From an uncultured Eubacteriales bacterium (GTDB lineage Bacteria > Bacillota > Clostridia > Lachnospirales > Lachnospiraceae), in NCBI GenBank assembly GCA_949283695.1, contig CASDTX010000025.1, forward strand, positions 310,001 to 374,000: 64,000 nt of DNA, read 5' to 3'. The notes under the pieces were generated by a model. It did no database searches. It saw only the letters and a list, made by a program, of their open reading frames with translations, and was not told the origin of the DNA. The translations under genes and the position numbers were made by a program. Of the stretch, positions 50,753 to 58,890 are shown one piece after another (positions within the stretch are counted from its first letter, which is position 1; each line of letters opens with the position of its first letter).

Positions 50753-52051
50753 CTATTCTGCCAGCAGTTCTTCGAAGGTATCGTAGAATTCCGGATAGGA
50801 CACATCGACACATTTGCTGTCGAGGATTTTGGTGATTCCTTCTGCGACCAGTGCTGCGATGCTGAACGCCATGGCGATCCGATGATCCAGCAGCGTGTGG
50901 ATATGTGCACCTTTTAGTTTGTTTCCGCCGATGATGATCATGCCGTCTTCGGTTGGTGTGATATCGCATCCCATTGCTCTTAGATTATCTGTGATCGTCT
51001 CAATCCGGTCGGTTTCTTTGACTTTCAGTTCTGCTGCGTCCTTTATGAGTGTTGTCCCTTCTGCTGTAGCTGCCATAACTGCAATGATCGGGATTTCATC
51101 GATCAGGGTCGGGATGATATCTCCCTCGATTGTGATTCCGTGAAGCTGACTTGTGCGGACGAGAATATCAGCGATTTTCTCCCCGCCTTCTGTGCGCTCA
51201 TTCAAGAGAGTAATGTTGCCGCCCATATCTTCGCATACTTTCAGAATTCCCGCGCGGGTAGGATTAATCCCCACGTTTTCAATCAGAATCTCTGAATCAG
51301 GGACGATCAGTCCTGCTGCGATGAAATAGGCCGCGGACGAGATGTCCCCAGGCACGGTAATCTTCTGACCGCAGAGCTCTCTTCCTGGAATAATGCTTGC
51401 AGTAGCCCGGGAGCTGTCCAGGGCAAACGTGGAATGGATGTCTGCCCCGAATTCTTTCAGCATCAGTTCCGTGTGATTGCGGGAGAGCGTAGGCTCTGAC
51501 ACAGATGTCTCCCCTTCTGCATACAGCCCGGCCAGCAGGAGACAGGATTTTACCTGTGCGGATGCAACCGGAGATTCATAGTGGATGCCGTGGAGACTGT
51601 GGGGTGTGATATAGAGCGGAGCACATCCGTTTCGCAGTACACTTGAAATATTGGCGCCCATCTGTGACAGCGGATCTATGATTCGTTTCATTGGACGTGA
51701 GTTTAATGATTCATCGCCGGAAAGATTGGACTCAAAAGACTGCCCTGACAAAATTCCGGAAATCAGGCGTATCGTTGTGCCGCTGTTCCCCACATCCAGG
51801 ACCTCAGATGGAGCTGTGAGTCCGCGCAGCCCTTTCCCGTGAATCAGTATGGCAGAGTCTGTTTCTTCTATATCAATGCCGAGAGCACGGAAACAACGGA
51901 TCGTTGCAAGGCAGTCTGCCCCTTTCAGAAAATTGTGCACCTCGGTATCGCCTTTTGCTATGGAACCGAACATGACGCACCTGTGAGAGACGGATTTGTC
52001 CCCCGGCACGCTCACTTTTCCTCTCAGTCCGGTAATACTGCATAATTCCAT
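50753..52051 (-). CDS. aroA: 3-phosphoshikimate 1-carboxyvinyltransferase (EPSP synthase)
   Basis: A 432-residue shikimate-pathway enzyme that joins PEP to shikimate-3-phosphate. LRGKVSVPGDKSVSHRCVMF (phosphate-binding Lys), LDVGNSGTTIRLISGILSGQ and KVKETDRIETITDNLRAMG are the family signatures. The duplicated inside-out barrel is complete. It lies 41 bp downstream of tyrA on the same strand, forming a small aromatic amino acid operon. The ribosome site is GAAAGGAT. The early GNSGTT motif is unmodified, so it looks like a glyphosate-sensitive-type enzyme; this is inference only. Confidence 0.95.
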   Translation of the reverse strand: MELCSITGLRGKVSVPGDKSVSHRCVMFGSIAKGDTEVHNFLKGADCLATIRCFRALGIDIEETDSAILIHGKGLRGLTAPSEVLDVGNSGTTIRLISGILSGQSFESNLSGDESLNSRPMKRIIDPLSQMGANISSVLRNGCAPLYITPHSLHGIHYESPVASAQVKSCLLLAGLYAEGETSVSEPTLSRNHTELMLKEFGADIHSTFALDSSRATASIIPGRELCGQKITVPGDISSAAYFIAAGLIVPDSEILIENVGINPTRAGILKVCEDMGGNITLLNERTEGGEKIADILVRTSQLHGITIEGDIIPTLIDEIPIIAVMAATAEGTTLIKDAAELKVKETDRIETITDNLRAMGCDITPTEDGMIIIGGNKLKGAHIHTLLDHRIAMAFSIAALVAEGITKILDSKCVDVSYPEFYDTFEELLAE

Positions 52052-52092
52052 TTTTTTATCCTTTCTTCTTATCTAAATGTAGTTCTCATCGG

Positions 52093-53190
52093 TTACCTTT
52101 CGTATACAACATAGCGGTATTTCTGAAGCAGAGCCGCTGCTTTTGCGGAAGAAGCTTCATCATAGAATTCGATCCGCAGAACGCCTTCCTCGAATTCCCG
52201 GTTGTGTAAGATGCCGATATTTTTAATATTAATATTATTACTTGCCAGTATGGTGGCAATGGTTGCGATTCCTCCGGCCTCATCGATGATATCACAATAC
52301 ACGGCAAACTGTTTCTTGATGGGCCCCGCGGAACTGTTCGGCATAGAATTTCGATAGTCCCGGGATGATTCGAACAGGGTGTAGAGTGCCTTTTCATCGC
52401 CTTGGTCTACGGCGTCTTTTGCCTCTTTGAGAGCATCAATATACTGACCGAGGATGGAAGAAATATTGCCGCTGTTTTTCAGACAGATCTGCTGCCACAT
52501 GACAGGGGAGGAAGAGGCGATTCTGGTGATATCCTTAAAACCTCCGGCAGCCAGTGCCTTCATCAGTTCATCCTTTGTGTCAGTATCGCGTACGAAATTG
52601 ACCAGGGTGGATGCTATGATATGGGGCAGATGACTGATGGTTCCTGTAATGCAGTCATGTTCATGGTAATTGAGAATAACCGGAAGCGCCTTTAACGATG
52701 CGACGAAATCCCGATATGCAGTTACCTTTTCCTCAGAAACACCAGAAGAAGGCGTCAGGATATAGTAGGCATTTTCGATCAGATGAGCCTTTGAATTCGC
52801 AAACCCGCTCTTCTCCGAACCTGCCATAGGATGTCCCCCGATGAAATTCTGTTCCAGGCCGAGCGCGGCAGCTTCTTCATGGATGGAAGTCTTGACACTC
52901 CCTACATCCGTCAGAATGCAGCTGCTGTCAATGAGATCTTTCAGCTGGGCAAGATAGGCCGTATTGTATGCGACAGGAGCGCATAGAAAGATATAGCTGC
53001 AGCCTCTGAAATTGTCGTCAATTGAGGAACATGCTGTGTGGATGATGCCTTCCTGCACAGCCAGTGCGAGTGTCTCACGGCTTTTGTCGAATGCGATGAG
53101 TTCATATGTGGGATAGTATTTTCGGATTGCTTTGGCGACGGAACCGCCGATCAGTCCCAATCCGATAAATCCTATTTTTTCTGATGTCAT
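52093..53190 (-). CDS. tyrA: Prephenate dehydrogenase with C-terminal ACT domain
   Basis: A 365-residue enzyme of tyrosine synthesis. The NAD-binding GxGxxG is in IGFIGLGLIGGSVAKAIRKY. VGSVKTSIHEEA and FIGGHPMAGSEKSGFANSKA are the prephenate dehydrogenase motifs. The last 75 residues (about 290-365) form an ACT domain with EAGGIATIATILASNNINIK, which usually senses tyrosine. It is the first gene of the tyrA-aroA operon. A long repeat lies just upstream. Confidence 0.93.
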   Translation of the reverse strand: MTSEKIGFIGLGLIGGSVAKAIRKYYPTYELIAFDKSRETLALAVQEGIIHTACSSIDDNFRGCSYIFLCAPVAYNTAYLAQLKDLIDSSCILTDVGSVKTSIHEEAAALGLEQNFIGGHPMAGSEKSGFANSKAHLIENAYYILTPSSGVSEEKVTAYRDFVASLKALPVILNYHEHDCITGTISHLPHIIASTLVNFVRDTDTKDELMKALAAGGFKDITRIASSSPVMWQQICLKNSGNISSILGQYIDALKEAKDAVDQGDEKALYTLFESSRDYRNSMPNSSAGPIKKQFAVYCDIIDEAGGIATIATILASNNINIKNIGILHNREFEEGVLRIEFYDEASSAKAAALLQKYRYVVYER

Positions 53191-53255
53191 AACGGTTGAA
53201 GTCCTTTCCTTAATAATACAGGTATTTTAACACGTTGACTTGTAAAAGTAAACTG

Positions 53256-53445
53256 GTTACAGCTCACATGTATGCTTAAGGGGAACAGTTCAGCCCGCGC
53301 CATTCGCAAAGCCGCACTGACGTGCTCATTGCGGCTGCGCCGCTTCTTTGCTCATGAACTGGCGCTCCCTACGTCTGCTATAAGGCCGCCTGCCCCTTAT
53401 GCAAGCATAAAGCAGCCGGCCTTAAGCATACGTATGAACTGTAAC
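53256..53445. mobile_element. 190-bp MITE-like element with 26-bp terminal inverted repeats
   Basis: Left end 53256-53281 (GTTACAGCTCACATGTATGC...) matches the reverse complement of right end 53420-53445 in 23 of 26 positions. The interior contains GCCGCA/TGCGGC and other palindromes but no frame. The right half (from 53360) recurs at 45639-45721. GGTTACAGCTCAC of the left end also occurs at 21798-21810. There is no transposase, and I did not see an obvious target duplication. Non-autonomous mobility is inferred. Confidence 0.6.
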
Positions 53446-53483
53446 AACTGATACAAACAATATGTGAAAACTATATAAAATAG

Positions 53484-53512
53484 TTGTAATTGTGAAGATA
53501 TTTTAGTACAAT
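53484..53512 (+). promoter_or_regulatory. Promoter of the EF-G-like gene
   Basis: TTGTAA (53484-53489) and TACAAT (53507-53512) have a 17-bp spacer, 38 bp downstream of the MITE-like element. Confidence 0.65.
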
Positions 53513-53582
53513 ATATCCATGGTGTGCATGGAAGAAAGCTCATAGTACATGCATAATATCTACATAACAAGGAGGCAGCAGC

Positions 53583-55658
53583 ATGAAGGTTTACAGAACG
53601 GATGAAATCAGGAACGTGGTATTGCTTGGACACGGCGGAAGCGGAAAGACAAGTCTTGTGGAAGCAATGCTGTATGTATCAGGTGCCGCGAACCGCATGG
53701 GTAAGGTTGCAGAGTCCAATACGGTCAGTGATTTTGATAAAGAGGAGCAGAAACGCGGATTTTCTATCAGTACAAGCTTAGTGCCCATTGAGTGGGAGAA
53801 AGCGAAGATCAATATTCTCGATACACCGGGATACTTCGACTTCGTGGGGGAAGTAGAGGAGGCTGTCAGCGCTGCAGACGCAGCAGTCATCGTAGTGTCC
53901 GGCAAAGCGGGCGTACAGGTAGGAACCGAGAAAGCATGGGAACTGTGCGATAAATATAATCTCCCGAGAATGATCTATGTGACGGAGATGGATGTGGACG
54001 ATGCAAGCTTCCGCCAGGTGGTGGAAGATCTGACGGCAAAATACGGCAAGAAGATCGCGCCGCATTTCCAGCCGATCCGTGAGAATGAGAAACTGGTAGG
54101 ATATATCAATGTCATCAAGAATGCCGGCAGAAGATATACTGGCATCGGGCAGAGAGAGGAATGCGAGATCCCGGATTATTGTAAGCCCAACCTGGAGATC
54201 TTAAGAGATTCTCTGATGGAAGCAGTTGCTGAGACGAGTGAAGAGTTCATGGAGCGTTACTTCAGCGGTGAGGAATTCTCGATTGAAGAGATCCGTGCAG
54301 CGATGCGTACGGAAGTAATGGACGGCGATATTGTACCGGTGGCCATGGGATCCAATACGCAGGCGCAGGGCGTTGCCAATCTGCTTTCTGATATTGTAAG
54401 ATTCTTCCCGAGTCCGGATAAGAGATCTTGTGCAGGTATCAACCGGAGAACCAACGAGATTTTCCAGGCAGATTATGACTTCGCGAAATCAAAGACTGCG
54501 TACGTATTTAAGACGATGGTGGATCCGTTCATCGGAAAATATTCCTTCGTAAAGGTATGCTCCGGCGTGCTCAAAGGGGATGATGTGCTCTATAATGCGG
54601 ACACAGATTCAGAGGAGAAACCGGGCAAACTCTATACAATGTGCGGAAACAAGCCGTCAGAAGTGTCTGAGCTGTTCGCAGGCGATATCGGAGCCATTGC
54701 GAAGCTGGCGAATACACGCACCGGTGATACCCTGTCTACAAAGTCAACCCCGGTGTCCTATGCAAAGACGGATTATTCTGTTCCATATACATATATGAAA
54801 TACCGCGTCAAGACCAAGGGCGATGAGGATAAGGTTTCGCAGGCACTGGCTAAGATGATGGCAGAAGATGTCACACTGAAGGCTGTTAATGACAGTGAGA
54901 ATCGTCAGACTCTGCTCTACGGCATGGGCGATCAGCATCTGGAGATCGCTGCAAGCAAGCTGGCCGCAAGATATAAAGTGGAGATCATCCTTGAGACTCC
55001 GAAGGTAGCGTTCCGTGAGACGATCCGCAAGAATTCGGATGTAGATATGAAGTACAAGAAACAGACGGGAGGACATGGTCAGTACGGCCACGTTAAGATG
55101 AAATTTGAGCCCTCCGGAGATCTGGATACTCCTTATGTATTTGAGGAGTGCGTAGTAGGCGGCGCGGTTCCGAAGAACTATTTCCCGGCTGTGGAGAAGG
55201 GACTTCAGGAATCCGTTGTCAAAGGACCTCTTGCCGGATATCCGGTAGTTGGCGTAAAGGCAATCCTTTATGATGGATCCTATCATCCGGTAGATTCTTC
55301 CGAGATGGCGTTTAAGACGGCGACCAGCCAGGCGTTCAAGAAAGGGTTCATGGAGGCATCCCCGGTTCTGCTTGAACCAATTGCTTCTATTAAGGTTACA
55401 GTTCCGGATGACTATACCGGTGATGTAATGGGTGATCTGAACAAGAGACGCGGACGTGTGCTTGGAATGAATCCGATTCAGGGAGGCAAGCAGGTGATCG
55501 AAGCAGATATTCCGATGACCGGCCTGTTCGGATACTGTACTGTTCTCAGATCCATGACAGGAGGAAGGGGCACCTATGAATATAAGTTTGCAAGATACGA
55601 ACAGGCTCCGTCTGATGTACAGGAGAAGGAGATCGCTGCAAGAGCGGCAGAGGAATAA
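53583..55658 (+). CDS. Elongation factor G-like GTPase (EF-G paralogue)
   Basis: A 691-residue translational GTPase with all five EF-G domains. G1 is GHGGSGKTS (16-24) and G3 DTPGYFDF. The G4 position, NKxD in EF-G, reads TEMD (134-137). Domain II starts near 290; domain IV (about 480-600) has GGHGQYGHVKMKFEP; domain V ends with GRGTYEYKFARYEQAP. This matches the divergent EF-G-like/FusA2 group that often lacks full translocase activity. It has its own promoter and GGAGG site. Role in the cell unknown; possibilities are ribosome recycling or stress translation. Confidence 0.88.
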   Translation: MKVYRTDEIRNVVLLGHGGSGKTSLVEAMLYVSGAANRMGKVAESNTVSDFDKEEQKRGFSISTSLVPIEWEKAKINILDTPGYFDFVGEVEEAVSAADAAVIVVSGKAGVQVGTEKAWELCDKYNLPRMIYVTEMDVDDASFRQVVEDLTAKYGKKIAPHFQPIRENEKLVGYINVIKNAGRRYTGIGQREECEIPDYCKPNLEILRDSLMEAVAETSEEFMERYFSGEEFSIEEIRAAMRTEVMDGDIVPVAMGSNTQAQGVANLLSDIVRFFPSPDKRSCAGINRRTNEIFQADYDFAKSKTAYVFKTMVDPFIGKYSFVKVCSGVLKGDDVLYNADTDSEEKPGKLYTMCGNKPSEVSELFAGDIGAIAKLANTRTGDTLSTKSTPVSYAKTDYSVPYTYMKYRVKTKGDEDKVSQALAKMMAEDVTLKAVNDSENRQTLLYGMGDQHLEIAASKLAARYKVEIILETPKVAFRETIRKNSDVDMKYKKQTGGHGQYGHVKMKFEPSGDLDTPYVFEECVVGGAVPKNYFPAVEKGLQESVVKGPLAGYPVVGVKAILYDGSYHPVDSSEMAFKTATSQAFKKGFMEASPVLLEPIASIKVTVPDDYTGDVMGDLNKRRGRVLGMNPIQGGKQVIEADIPMTGLFGYCTVLRSMTGGRGTYEYKFARYEQAPSDVQEKEIAARAAEE

Positions 55659-55816
55659 GGAATAATGTATAGTGTGCCGTGCATCCGCACAGCTGCAGGG
55701 ACGAGCGGGGAAATCCCGCCGGTCCCGGCAGCGGCGCGGGTGCGCGGTTTCCTTATGCCGGCATAAAAATCAGCCCGCTCCATCCCGGAAGTTTGAGTCT
55801 CTGTTCAGGAGGAAAC

Positions 55817-55892
55817 AGCGTCAGCAGGCGCAAGAAGCACGATGTGCGGTCCGGCAGAATACCGCGTTCTGAAGGGGCGCTGTGCTGACGCT
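55817..55892. other. Long-loop inverted repeat downstream of the EF-G-like gene
   Basis: AGCGTCAGCA (55817-55826) pairs perfectly with TGCTGACGCT (55883-55892), and CGC/GCG extends the helix after short bulges. The 160 bp before it (from 55659) is GC-rich with GCGGGGAAATCCCGC and a CCTTATGCCGGCATAAA stretch resembling the two related elements at 45639 and 53360. It may be a third diverged copy; no gene is present. Confidence 0.45.
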
Positions 55893-55910
55893 AAGAATAC
55901 GCAAAGATGG

Positions 55911-55939
55911 TTGTACTTTAATGATAAAGGTGCTATAAT
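55911..55939 (+). promoter_or_regulatory. Promoter of trkAH
   Basis: TTGTAC (55911-55916) and TATAAT (55934-55939) have a 17-bp spacer. The leader of about 95 nt shows no c-di-AMP riboswitch that I can recognise, although such switches often control K+ transport genes. Confidence 0.75.
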
Positions 55940-56040
55940 CGTTCTACTGTGCAGGGAGTGTACAGAAAAGGAGAAGACATACACTCACTGACACACAAAA
56001 TAACAAAAGAATATAAGGATGATATGTCGAGGGAAAAAGA

Positions 56041-57399
56041 ATGAAGATAGTTATCATTGGAGACGGAAAGGTGGGCTATAAACTGGCCCGGCAGCTTTCC
56101 GCCGAGGATTACGATGTGACGATGATTGACAGTAATGCTAAGAAGCTGCGCCTTGCCATTGACAGGCTGGACATTTCCTGTGTGCCCGGAGACGGAGCGG
56201 ATGCGGAAGTTCAGAAACAGGCTGATGTACCCCACGCAGATTTGGTGATTGCGTGCACCTCTGCAGATGAGTGCAATATGCTGAGCTGTCTGATCGCCAG
56301 GAAACTGGGCGCAAGGCATACGATCGCACGGGTCCGCAACCCGATTTACTTTAATCAGATCGGGCTGCTCAAAGAGGAACTTCACCTGAGCATGGCAGTG
56401 AATCCGGAGTTGATTATGGCGGATGAGATTGGCCGAATCCTGCTTTTCCCGGATGCAAGCAAAGTTGAGACATTTGTGAAAGGGCGGGTGGAACTTCTGG
56501 AATTTCCCGTCACCGAGAACAGCAGGTTCATCGGACTGACGCTTGCCAGACTGTACCGAGAATATCAGATTAAGATTCTGATCTGTGCTGTGGAGCATGG
56601 AGATGAGGTGATTATTCCGGATGGTGACTATCAGATCCGGGAAGGGGATCGGCTGCATGTGACGGCATCCCACAAAGAGATAGAGTCCTTTTTTAAACTA
56701 TATGGAAAACACAGAGACAAGATCCGGAAAGTGATTATCTGCGGCGGCGGAAGAGTGGCATATTACCTGTCGAAAAAGCTCTGCGCGCTGGGAATGCAGA
56801 TTAAGATCATTGAGAGGGAGGAGAGCCGCTGTGAAGAGCTGTGTGAATTGCTGCCAAAGGCTACGATCATCTGCGGCGATGCGACAGATCACGATCTTTT
56901 GATAGAAGAAGGGATTGAAGATGCGAATGCATTTATCGCCCTGACCGGCATGGATGAGGAGAATATCATACTTTCTCTTTTCGCCAAGAGCCAGGGACCT
57001 GGGAAGATCGTTGCCAAAGTGAATGAGGACCGCCGCGCGCGCCTGGTAGAAGAGTTCGGGATCGACAGCATAGTCTCGGCTAAGACTGTGACTGCGGATG
57101 CGATTCTGAGTTACATAAGGGCGAGAAAGAACTCCCAGAGAAGCGCGAACATTGAGACGATGTATCAGCTGGTAGACGGACAGGTTGAGGCTTTGGAATT
57201 CATCATAAAGAGCGAGACTGAATATACCGGAATACCTCTGAAAAATCTGAACCTTAAGTCCAACAATTTGATCGCTTGTATTGCGAGACGGCGTCAGATC
57301 ATCATACCGAATGGAGATGACTGTATCGAGCCGGGAGACAGCGTGATTGTGGTTACGATGGACAGGCGGATTGAGGACATTACAGATATTTTGATGTAG
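56041..57399 (+). CDS. trkA: Trk system potassium uptake protein TrkA
   Basis: A 452-residue cytosolic regulator with two RCK modules, each with a Rossmann GxGxxG: MKIVIIGDGKVGYKLARQLS at residue 1 and VIICGGGRVAYYLSKKL near 230. Each is followed by a TrkA-C domain (about 140-215 and 370-450). It binds NAD(H)/ATP and gates TrkH. It precedes trkH by 13 bp. Confidence 0.93.
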   Translation: MKIVIIGDGKVGYKLARQLSAEDYDVTMIDSNAKKLRLAIDRLDISCVPGDGADAEVQKQADVPHADLVIACTSADECNMLSCLIARKLGARHTIARVRNPIYFNQIGLLKEELHLSMAVNPELIMADEIGRILLFPDASKVETFVKGRVELLEFPVTENSRFIGLTLARLYREYQIKILICAVEHGDEVIIPDGDYQIREGDRLHVTASHKEIESFFKLYGKHRDKIRKVIICGGGRVAYYLSKKLCALGMQIKIIEREESRCEELCELLPKATIICGDATDHDLLIEEGIEDANAFIALTGMDEENIILSLFAKSQGPGKIVAKVNEDRRARLVEEFGIDSIVSAKTVTADAILSYIRARKNSQRSANIETMYQLVDGQVEALEFIIKSETEYTGIPLKNLNLKSNNLIACIARRRQIIIPNGDDCIEPGDSVIVVTMDRRIEDITDILM

Positions 57400-57412
57400 A
57401 GGCTTTGGAAAC

Positions 57413-58858
57413 ATGAATAAACGGATGATTGTATATATACTTGGGAAGATGCTGGGCGTTGAAGGCGCCCTGCTTTTCATCCCTGCGGCAGTATCTTTGA
57501 TTTACGGGGAGAAAAGCGGACTGTCTTTTGTGATTGTAAGTGCAGTCCTGGGCCTGATTTATCTTATTTTCGGAAGGAAAGGGCCGGAGAACACACGTAT
57601 TTACGGCAAAGAAGGTTTTGTCGTCGTGGGGCTGGCGTGGATCCTATGGTCCCTGTTTGGGGCACTGCCGTTTGTGATTTCAGGCAGCATTCCGAACTAT
57701 ATTGATGCTGTGTTTGAAACGGTGTCAGGGTTCACTACAACAGGCTCCACGATTCTTCAGGATATTGAGGCGCTTCCGAAGGGGATGAATTTCTGGCGCT
57801 GCTTTACTCACTGGATCGGCGGAATGGGTGTGCTGGTCTTTGTCGTGATGGTGATGTCTCTTGATACGGACAATTCAATGCCGCTGATGCGCGCGGAGAT
57901 GCCGGGGCCGGAGGCGGACAAGCTGGTTCCGAAGGTCCGCCATACAGCAAAGCTGTTGTACGAGATGTATTTTGTCCTCACGATTGTAGAAGTGATTCTG
58001 CTGATGTTTGGCGGCATGAATCTGTATGATGCGCTGGTACATTCTTTCAGTACTGCGGGAACGGGAGGATTTTCGAACCGCAATGCAAGCGTGTCCTTTT
58101 ATGACAGTGCATATATTGACGGCGTGATCACGGTATTTATGATCCTGTTCGGCGTAAACTTTAATCTTTATTTTCTTCTGCTTCTTAAGGACTGGAAGAG
58201 CGTGTTCAAGGATGAGGAGTTAAGAACGTATCTGGGCGTGATTGCGGCATCGATTGGCATTATAACGGTGAATATTCTCAGCATCTATGAGAATGTGATT
58301 CATGCGTTCCGGTATGCATCTTTCCAGGTGGCCTCCATTATAACCACTACAGGATTCTACACGGCGGACTATGAACAATGGCCGGAGCTGTCTAAGGCAG
58401 TGCTGCTGGCGATCATGGTGATCGGCGCCTGCGCGGGTTCCACTGGCGGCGGTATTAAGGTGTGCCGGTTTGTGATCCTCGGGAAATCGATTCGCCAGGA
58501 AGTGCGAAAGATCCTGCATCCGAATATGGTGGCAATGGTTAAGATGAACGGGAAGAAAGTCAGCCCGGATACCATGCGGGGGATCAACATTTATTTTACG
58601 GCATATATATTTATCATGATTCTGTCTGTCCTGATTGTGTCGATCGATAATTTTGATTTTGCCACATCGTTCAGCGGAGTTCTGACAACAATTAATAATG
58701 TAGGACCCGGGATCTCGAAGATTGGACCAGTGGATAATTTTCATATGTTTTCCGCCCTGTCGAAGATCGTATTTAGCTTTGACATGCTGGTTGGAAGGCT
58801 GGAGATCTTTCCCTATCTGATCCTGCTGTCGCCGGACCTGTGGAGAAGAAGATTTTAG
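57413..58858 (+). CDS. trkH: Trk potassium channel subunit TrkH
   Basis: A 481-residue K+ channel with the four-fold M1-P-M2 plan. Selectivity-filter-like pore loops are visible in SGFTTTGSTIL, FSTAGTGGFSNRN, TTTGFYTADY and INNVGPGISKIG. It forms the membrane pore for TrkA-regulated K+ uptake. The start follows a modest GAGG site and is probably coupled to trkA. It ends 32 bp before the next gene. Confidence 0.94.
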   Translation: MNKRMIVYILGKMLGVEGALLFIPAAVSLIYGEKSGLSFVIVSAVLGLIYLIFGRKGPENTRIYGKEGFVVVGLAWILWSLFGALPFVISGSIPNYIDAVFETVSGFTTTGSTILQDIEALPKGMNFWRCFTHWIGGMGVLVFVVMVMSLDTDNSMPLMRAEMPGPEADKLVPKVRHTAKLLYEMYFVLTIVEVILLMFGGMNLYDALVHSFSTAGTGGFSNRNASVSFYDSAYIDGVITVFMILFGVNFNLYFLLLLKDWKSVFKDEELRTYLGVIAASIGIITVNILSIYENVIHAFRYASFQVASIITTTGFYTADYEQWPELSKAVLLAIMVIGACAGSTGGGIKVCRFVILGKSIRQEVRKILHPNMVAMVKMNGKKVSPDTMRGINIYFTAYIFIMILSVLIVSIDNFDFATSFSGVLTTINNVGPGISKIGPVDNFHMFSALSKIVFSFDMLVGRLEIFPYLILLSPDLWRRRF

Positions 58859-58890
58859 TGCGCGTATGCGCGGAAAGGAAACCGATTAAT

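Noticed and set aside
55690..55900. Possible c-di-AMP riboswitch before trkA
   Set aside because: The region is GC-rich and structured, but it lies upstream of the trk promoter and none of the conserved ydaO boxes could be found.
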